A DNA stretch of 36,264 nucleotides from Clostridium punense (GTDB lineage Bacteria; Bacillota; Clostridia; Clostridiales; Clostridiaceae). Where the stretch lies: NCBI RefSeq assembly GCF_017874425.1, contig NZ_JAGGLL010000037.1:1-36264 (forward strand), in the 5' to 3' direction. The stretch's first letter is position 1. Each line of letters starts with the position of its first letter. Below are positions 31,487 through 36,264 of the stretch, one piece after another. The translations under genes and the position numbers were made by a program. The notes under the pieces were generated by a model, which was given only the letters and a program-made list of their open reading frames with translations, was not told the origin of the DNA and made no database searches.

Positions 31487-32953
31487 TTAAATTTTATCTC
31501 TATATTGCTCAATTAAGTCATTCTTTATCTTCCAAAGTTTTTCTGATAAATCCACATAGTAATTATGAGGATTTTCAAATCTTTTTAATTCATCCCAAAG
31601 AGAATTTACTTCTTCTCTACAATAATCTTTTATTTCCTCAATGTTAGGCAAGTTATACACAAGCTGGCCCTTTTCGAAAATCTTAACTTGAAGTTTTTTC
31701 GCTGTAAAGTTTTCCACCACTTTCTTTTTCCAAGTAAAAACTGGATCAAATAAAACATAAGGCTTTGTTTCATCAATGTTTTCATCATGTAATGTTAGTA
31801 TGTCTGCTATAGCCTTGCCAGTTTTTCCTTCATAAAGCCTCCAAAGCCCTTTATAATGTGGATTTGTAACCTTTTCTACATTTTCAGATAGCTTAATTCT
31901 TGGAGCTATTTCTCCATTTTCTTCAACGGCTACTAGTTTGTAAACTCCGCCAAAAACTGGCTCACTTTTAGAGGTAATTAACCTTTCACCTACCCCAAAA
32001 GTATCAATATAAGCTCCTTGACTAATTAAATCCTTAATTATAAATTCATCTAAGCTATTAGAAGCTACAATTTTACAATCCCAAAGCCCTTCTTCGTCTA
32101 AAATTCTTCTACATTCCTTAGAAAGATATGCCATATCTCCACTATCTAATCTTATACCCTTTAATCTTTTTCCTAGTGGCTCTAAGACTTCTTTAGAAAC
32201 CTTTATAGCATTAGGAATGCCACTTCTTAGCACATTATAAGTGTCTACTAAAAGAGTACAGTTGTCTGGGTAAGTTTCTGCATAAGCTTTAAAAGCTTCA
32301 TATTCATCTCCAAAAAGCTGAACCCAAGAATGAGCCATGGTGCCAATAGCAGGTATTCCCATTTCCTTATCAGTATAAACATTTGAACTTCCTATGGCTC
32401 CTGCAATATAAGCTGCTCTTGCCCCATAAATTGCACCATCATAGCCTTGAGCACGTCTTGAACCAAACTCCATTATGTTTCTTCCTTGAGCTGCTCTTAC
32501 AATTCTATTAGTTTTAGTAGCAATAAGACTTTGATGATTTATAGTTAAAAGAACCATAGTTTCAATAAGTTGAGCTTCAAGTATAGGACCTCTTACAGTT
32601 ATTATTGGTTCATTTGGAAAAATTACTGTTCCTTCAGGCACAGCCCATACATCACAGGTAAATTTAAAGTTTCTTAAGTAGTCTAAAAAGTCTTCACTGA
32701 AAATCTTTTTATCCCTTAAAAACTCAATATCCTCCTCATGGAATTTTAAGTTTTCAATGTACTTAACTACTGCTTCTAGTCCACAAGCAATAGCGAAGCC
32801 TCCCTTGTCAGGAATCTTTCTGAAAAACATATCAAAGTAGACTATTGTATCTTTATAACCATGACTTAAATATCCATTGCTCATAGTTAGTTGGTAGTAG
32901 TCCATAAGCATAGTTAAATTTCTAGGATCTCCAAGGAATTCATTCATTGTCAT
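31487..32953 (-). CDS. pncB: Nicotinate phosphoribosyltransferase
   Basis: 488 residues, typical length. Makes nicotinate mononucleotide from nicotinate and PRPP, using ATP. NLTMLMDYYQLTMSNGYL opens the protein. EFGSRRAQGYDGA (162-174) and GTMAHSW (204-210), which carries the phosphorylated His208, are NAPRTase signatures, and IRLDSGDM near 270 binds the ribose phosphate. It supplies the acid branch ending in NadE, encoded 24 kb away in this window. Two ATGs (32953, 32947) are possible; the second is better spaced from AAAGGAAG. Single gene with its own terminator. No palindrome like those of the nrtR block is seen upstream. Confidence 0.94.
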   Translation of the reverse strand: MTMNEFLGDPRNLTMLMDYYQLTMSNGYLSHGYKDTIVYFDMFFRKIPDKGGFAIACGLEAVVKYIENLKFHEEDIEFLRDKKIFSEDFLDYLRNFKFTCDVWAVPEGTVIFPNEPIITVRGPILEAQLIETMVLLTINHQSLIATKTNRIVRAAQGRNIMEFGSRRAQGYDGAIYGARAAYIAGAIGSSNVYTDKEMGIPAIGTMAHSWVQLFGDEYEAFKAYAETYPDNCTLLVDTYNVLRSGIPNAIKVSKEVLEPLGKRLKGIRLDSGDMAYLSKECRRILDEEGLWDCKIVASNSLDEFIIKDLISQGAYIDTFGVGERLITSKSEPVFGGVYKLVAVEENGEIAPRIKLSENVEKVTNPHYKGLWRLYEGKTGKAIADILTLHDENIDETKPYVLFDPVFTWKKKVVENFTAKKLQVKIFEKGQLVYNLPNIEEIKDYCREEVNSLWDELKRFENPHNYYVDLSEKLWKIKNDLIEQYRDKI

Positions 32954-33495
32954 AACTTCCTTTCATAGGTAATATTTTTGTTCTAATACTATATTTATTC
33001 ATTACTTTATACTCACTATAAAATACCTTAAAATTACTAAAATAAATCTTAATTCAATAAACACACCTTTCTAATCTATGAGTAACTTTACAATAGGTTC
33101 ATTCCTTTTATTATTACCAATATTCTCATTTAATATTTTTATAGGGCTATAAGCTAGTACTTATCAACTTGTATTTAAATTTCATGATATATGATAATCA
33201 ACATAATCAACTAAGATAATTAACTTGTTTTAAGGAGTAATTTATTTCGAGAATTTACTTTTTCACAAAAATTTATGAAAAATCACCTTATTTATTATGG
33301 TTATAAAGTTCTAGATTAAGTAATTATGGGTTTATATATCACTTAAAAACTTGTTGGATACTCTCATAAAAACAAGCCCTCTATTTTCTTCAAAATCTTT
33401 TAACAATTCATTTAAATTTTTCTTTATTTTTTCTATAGTTTAATATAATATTAAATTATAATTAATTAATAATAATTATCCAAAGGAGTGATTAT
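32954..33495. other. AT-rich divergent intergenic region, three 9-mer repeats
   Basis: No gene seen in 540 nt. ATAATCAAC occurs twice in tandem (33194-33202, 33203-33211) and once as ATAATTAAC (33216-33224). TATAAT at 33444-33449 is a likely -10 for the downstream operon with a poor -35. No cobalamin riboswitch features (no recognisable B12 box) are visible despite the cobalamin-binding gene that follows. Confidence 0.4.
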
Positions 33496-34146
33496 ATGGA
33501 GGCTTTATACAAAGAATTTCTAAATTATTTAGAAAAGGAAGATAAAGAGGCTGCATTAAACTTAATTTTATCTAAACTTACTGATAACTCTATAGATATA
33601 GTGAAGCTTTATACTGAGATTCTAACTCCCTCTTTAAACACTATGACTCCTAATAAAGGAGACAAAACTTTTATTTGGAAAGAACATGTAAGAAGTTCTA
33701 TTATAAGAACAATTATTGAAAACTGTTATCCTTATGTAATTAAGGAAAGAGATGCAAAATACGAACTTAAACAGGATAAAAACATTGCTGTTGTTTGTCC
33801 TCCTGAGGAATATCATGAAATTGGGGCTAGGATGGTTGCGGACTTCTTTACACTTTTAGGCTATAATGCTACTTTTGTTGGAAGTAATACTCCTAAGGAA
33901 GATTTTATCAATGCATTAGCTTCCTTAAATTTTCACTATGTAGCAATAAGCGTATCTAATTTTTACAATACCATAAGCACTAAAAAGATTATTCATGATA
34001 TAAAAACCACTTCTCCAAAGATTAAAATTTTTCTCGGTGGAAGTGCCTTTGAACATAATAAAGAAATTCTAAAAGAACTAGAAGCTGATTTATATCTAAA
34101 AACTTTTGAAGATATACTAAAACTCGCTAAGGAGGACAATATATGA
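33496..34146 (+). CDS. Cobalamin-binding domain protein (sensor-like)
   Basis: 216 residues. Residues 1-85 are a helical B12-binding_2 cap; FIWKEHVRSSIIRTII (59-74) places a Trp and Glu-His where CarH-type sensors hold the upper face of the corrinoid. Residues 95-214 are the Rossmann-like B12 domain: PPEEYHEIGARMVADFF carries His107 and Gly110 of DxHxxG, with Glu105 in place of Asp, then VAISVSNFY and FLGGSAFE, the expected Ser/Thr and GG loops. There is no DNA-binding or catalytic domain, so it probably senses or carries a corrinoid. The ATG follows AAAGGAG; its stop overlaps the permease start by 4 nt, coupling it to an ABC exporter. Confidence 0.84.
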   Translation: MEALYKEFLNYLEKEDKEAALNLILSKLTDNSIDIVKLYTEILTPSLNTMTPNKGDKTFIWKEHVRSSIIRTIIENCYPYVIKERDAKYELKQDKNIAVVCPPEEYHEIGARMVADFFTLLGYNATFVGSNTPKEDFINALASLNFHYVAISVSNFYNTISTKKIIHDIKTTSPKIKIFLGGSAFEHNKEILKELEADLYLKTFEDILKLAKEDNI

Positions 34147-35300
34147 GATTCCCATTTAAAGTTGCAGTAAGATTTTTAAAATCTAATAAAGGTCAAACTG
34201 CTCTTATTGCACTTGGAATTGCAGTAGGAGTATCTGTTCAAATTTTTATTGGTTCATTAATTCAAGGACTTCAAAAAAGCCTTGTTAATAAAACCATAGG
34301 AAATTCCCCTCAAATTACTGTTACTTCAACTAATGACAATAAAGTTATTGAATACTATAATGATGTGCTTAGTACCGTTAAAGCCTCTGATGATAGGATT
34401 ATTAATTTATCTCTTTCAATTGATAAGCCCGCACTTATAAAAAAGGAAGACAAGACTTATTCAGTATTAGTTAGAGGCATGAATCTTCAAGACTCTGATA
34501 AAATTTATAACATAAAAAAGAGAATCTATGAAGGAAAAGAGCCACTAAATGACTTCGAAACCTTAGTTGGTAAAGAATTAAAAGATGAGCTAAATGCCAG
34601 CTTAGGAGATGAAATTAAAGTTATAACAAATTCAGGTGATACTAAAACCCTAAAAATATCAGGATTTTATGACCTTAAAGTTGCTAACTTAAACAAGACT
34701 TGGTTAATTACAACCTTAAAAACTAGCGAAACCCTCTACGCTCTTAGTGGAAAAGTTACTAGTATAGAAATGCAAGTTACTGAGTTATTTAAAGCCGATG
34801 ACATTGCTTTAAACGTATCTGACAGATTAGATGGAAATTTAAAGGTAGATAACTGGAAAGCTCAGAATGCTGAACTTCTTAGTGGTCTTAATGGACAAAG
34901 CGTATCTAGTATAATGATTCAGGTTTTTGTGCTTGTTGCAGTGGTGCTTGGAATTGCTAGTGTACTTGCTATAACAGTGGTTCAAAAATCTAAACAAATT
35001 GGAATTTTAAAAGCCATGGGAATAAGGGATAAAGCTGCAAGTCTTATATTTTTATTTCAAGGACTTTTACTAGGACTTATGGGGGCAATTTTAGGAGTTG
35101 CCTTAGGACTTTTCCTAAGCTTTATGTTTACTAAATTTGCATTAAATCCAGATGGCTCTCCTGTGGTTGAGCTTTATATTGACTATGGCTTTATTGCAGT
35201 CTCTGCTCTTATAGCCTTAGTTTCATCAACTTTAGCTTCATTAATTCCAGCAGTTAAATCCTCGAAGCTAAATCCAATTGACGTAATTAAAAATGGATAG
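34143..35300 (+). CDS. FtsX/LolC-type ABC permease
   Basis: 385 residues. MacB/LolC layout: an N-terminal helix (about 14-38) after the amphipathic KVAVRFLKSNKGQTALIALG, a ~220-residue extracytoplasmic domain, and three C-terminal helices (about 258-282, 300-330, 347-370) with the cytoplasmic loop VVQKSKQIGILKAMGIRDKAA, the FtsX-family coupling loop. Such permeases act as mechanotransmitters or exporters of lipids, peptides or lipoproteins from the outer leaflet. In a Gram-positive cell the substrate cannot be guessed. It is coupled to the B12 protein upstream and followed after 43 nt by its ATPase. Confidence 0.88.
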   Translation: MRFPFKVAVRFLKSNKGQTALIALGIAVGVSVQIFIGSLIQGLQKSLVNKTIGNSPQITVTSTNDNKVIEYYNDVLSTVKASDDRIINLSLSIDKPALIKKEDKTYSVLVRGMNLQDSDKIYNIKKRIYEGKEPLNDFETLVGKELKDELNASLGDEIKVITNSGDTKTLKISGFYDLKVANLNKTWLITTLKTSETLYALSGKVTSIEMQVTELFKADDIALNVSDRLDGNLKVDNWKAQNAELLSGLNGQSVSSIMIQVFVLVAVVLGIASVLAITVVQKSKQIGILKAMGIRDKAASLIFLFQGLLLGLMGAILGVALGLFLSFMFTKFALNPDGSPVVELYIDYGFIAVSALIALVSSTLASLIPAVKSSKLNPIDVIKNG

Positions 35301-35343
35301 AAAAATTCAAAATAAAAAAATTCATTAAAGTAGAGGTAATAAC

Positions 35344-36030
35344 ATGAAGGATATAATTACTTTAAAAGATATAAATAAAATTTATGGTTCACTAATAAAA
35401 ACTCAAGTTCTTTATGATGTAAATCTTTCCTTCAAAGAAGGAAGCTTTAATTCCATTATAGGGGCTTCAGGTAGTGGAAAGAGTACCCTCCTAAATATTA
35501 TGGGTACTTTAGATAAACCCACCAATGGAGAAGTTTATATTAATGGAAAAAGAACAGATGTAATGAAAAAAAATGAATTGGCAGATCTGAGAAATCAAAC
35601 TATAGGCTTTATTTTTCAGTTTCATTACTTACTTCCTGAGTTTACAGCTCTAGAAAATGTACTTATGCCCAATGGAATTAGTAATTCAAAGCCCTCTAGA
35701 GAAATCTTAGAAAGAGCTGAAGAACTCATGGAATTAGTTGGTCTTTCAAAAGTGAAGAATAACCTAGCAGTAAATATGTCTGGTGGTCAACAGCAAAGAA
35801 CTGCCATTGCAAGGGCCCTTATCAATAATCCTAAAATAATCCTTGCTGACGAGCCTACTGGTAACTTAGATTCTGAATCCACAGAAAATATTTACAATCT
35901 TCTTAGAGATATAAATGAAAGGTTCAAAACTACTTTTATAATAATAACTCACGACAGAAGAATTGCTGAAAAAGCTGACAGAATTGTAGAAATAAAGGAT
36001 GGACGTATTAATATGGATGTTACTAAGTAA
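35344..36030 (+). CDS. LolD/MacB-type ABC ATPase
   Basis: 228 residues. Walker A GASGSGKST at 40-48, Q-loop FIFQFHYLLPEFTALENV (family-typical for the LolD/FtsE group), signature SGGQQ at 146-150, Walker B IILADEP near 165-171, D-loop GNLDSES and switch His in ITHD. It powers the neighbouring FtsX-type permease. The ATG at 35344 has AGAGGT upstream. The operon then ends; the 36031-36078 stretch is empty and a strong terminator lies at 36181. Confidence 0.93.
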   Translation: MKDIITLKDINKIYGSLIKTQVLYDVNLSFKEGSFNSIIGASGSGKSTLLNIMGTLDKPTNGEVYINGKRTDVMKKNELADLRNQTIGFIFQFHYLLPEFTALENVLMPNGISNSKPSREILERAEELMELVGLSKVKNNLAVNMSGGQQQRTAIARALINNPKIILADEPTGNLDSESTENIYNLLRDINERFKTTFIIITHDRRIAEKADRIVEIKDGRINMDVTK

Positions 36031-36078
36031 TCATGCTATACTTCCTTTTCTTACAATAATCATTATATTTTCCTGTAA

Positions 36079-36146
36079 AGTACTTGAAAATAAATAGCAA
36101 GTCAAAATAGACAAACATACTGACTTACTTATATTTTAAAAATGCT
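36079..36146. mobile_element. Minimal MITE-like copy, internally deleted (68 bp)
   Basis: Left arm at 36079-36104 contains TTGAAAATAAATAGCAAGTC, matching the left end of the 2836 element. The right arm at 36121-36146 (TGACTTACTTATATTTT, ending ATGCT) is complementary to it at 18 of 26 positions, and ACATACTGACTTA matches the right-end interior CATACAGACTTA. Almost the whole interior is missing. Confidence 0.65.
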
Positions 36147-36180
36147 TAATTAATTGCTAAGTATATTATAACTCATATTT

Positions 36181-36213
36181 CGCTGAATGAATTTCATTCA
36201 GCGATTATTTTTT
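36181..36213 (+). terminator. Intrinsic terminator of the cobalamin/ABC operon
   Basis: CGCTGAATG-loop-CATTCAGCG (36181-36203) followed by ATTATTTTTTT. The remaining 50 nt to the window end hold nothing recognisable. Confidence 0.88.
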
Positions 36214-36264
36214 TATTGATCGTTTTTTTTTTGGATTATTTTAATTAATTAACCTTAATATTCC

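Noticed and set aside
32954..33495. Cobalamin riboswitch before the cobalamin-binding protein
   Set aside because: No B12 box or the expected GC-rich stems; the region is plain AT-rich DNA.

Overview
The window is low-GC DNA with purine-rich Shine-Dalgarno sites (AGGAGG/GGGGGA), frequent TTG and GTG starts and many intrinsic terminators. Together with the gene families seen (Bce-type ABC modules, YitT, DUF438/hemerythrin, clostridial-type TnpB), this points to an anaerobic Firmicute, most likely Clostridium or a close relative. I see no rRNA, tRNA, CRISPR array or phage structural genes. It reads as an ordinary chromosome with small accessory insertions.

Layout. 1-1345: the N-terminal 361 codons of an IS91-type Y2/HUH transposase run off the left edge. 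1346-2589: two coupled minus-strand genes, an HExxH protein and an SF0329-like protein. 2759-4403: a DeoR-type regulator whose 5' UTR carries a 177-bp MITE-like element, facing a GNAT acetyltransferase. 4404-6453: molybdate transporter genes modA and modB with no modC beside them, preceded by a possibly structured leader. 6556-11262: a minus-strand NAD block, nrtR - prs-like - pncA - nadV - nadE, with a consensus promoter plus palindrome in front of nrtR and a second palindrome inside the prs promoter. 11411-16624: a bacitracin-type (Bce) resistance module (response regulator, intramembrane-sensing kinase, ABC ATPase, 10-TM permease). 16945-17853: a hypothetical gene and an active-looking Nudix hydrolase. 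17879-19867: a SAM methyltransferase pseudogene whose two ends flank an IS200/IS605-type element with a dead tnpA, an intact tnpB and a recognisable omega-RNA end. 19983-23824: DppA-like M55 peptidase, nitroreductase, a hypothetical gene, a CPBP protease and a second GNAT. 24078-26240: a Crp/Fnr-type site driving a DUF2249-DUF438-hemerythrin-PAS-DUF1858 protein. 26495-28486: YitT and DUF3784 membrane proteins. 28631-31195: a three-gene ABC-2 exporter. 31487-32953: nicotinate phosphoribosyltransferase pncB. 33496-36213: a cobalamin-binding protein translationally coupled to an FtsX/LolC-type permease and LolD-type ATPase.

How the genes work together. The NAD genes cover nicotinamide deamidation (PncA), nicotinate phosphoribosylation (PncB) and the final amidation (NadE). 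They also include a NAMPT homologue beside a short, divergent PRPP-synthetase homologue, with no NMN adenylyltransferase in view. The repressor-like NrtR has lost two Nudix-box glutamates, which fits an ADP-ribose sensor rather than an enzyme. The Bce genes form a self-contained sense-and-export system.

The less explained material is mostly non-coding: a MITE-like family present as full-length, internally deleted and truncated copies; two copies of a roughly 100-nt element sharing a 17-nt core (upstream of modA and of bceA); a 108-bp stem-closed element between nrtR and prs; and the TnpB/omega-RNA locus inside a broken methyltransferase. All family calls come from reading motifs by eye; no database search was possible.
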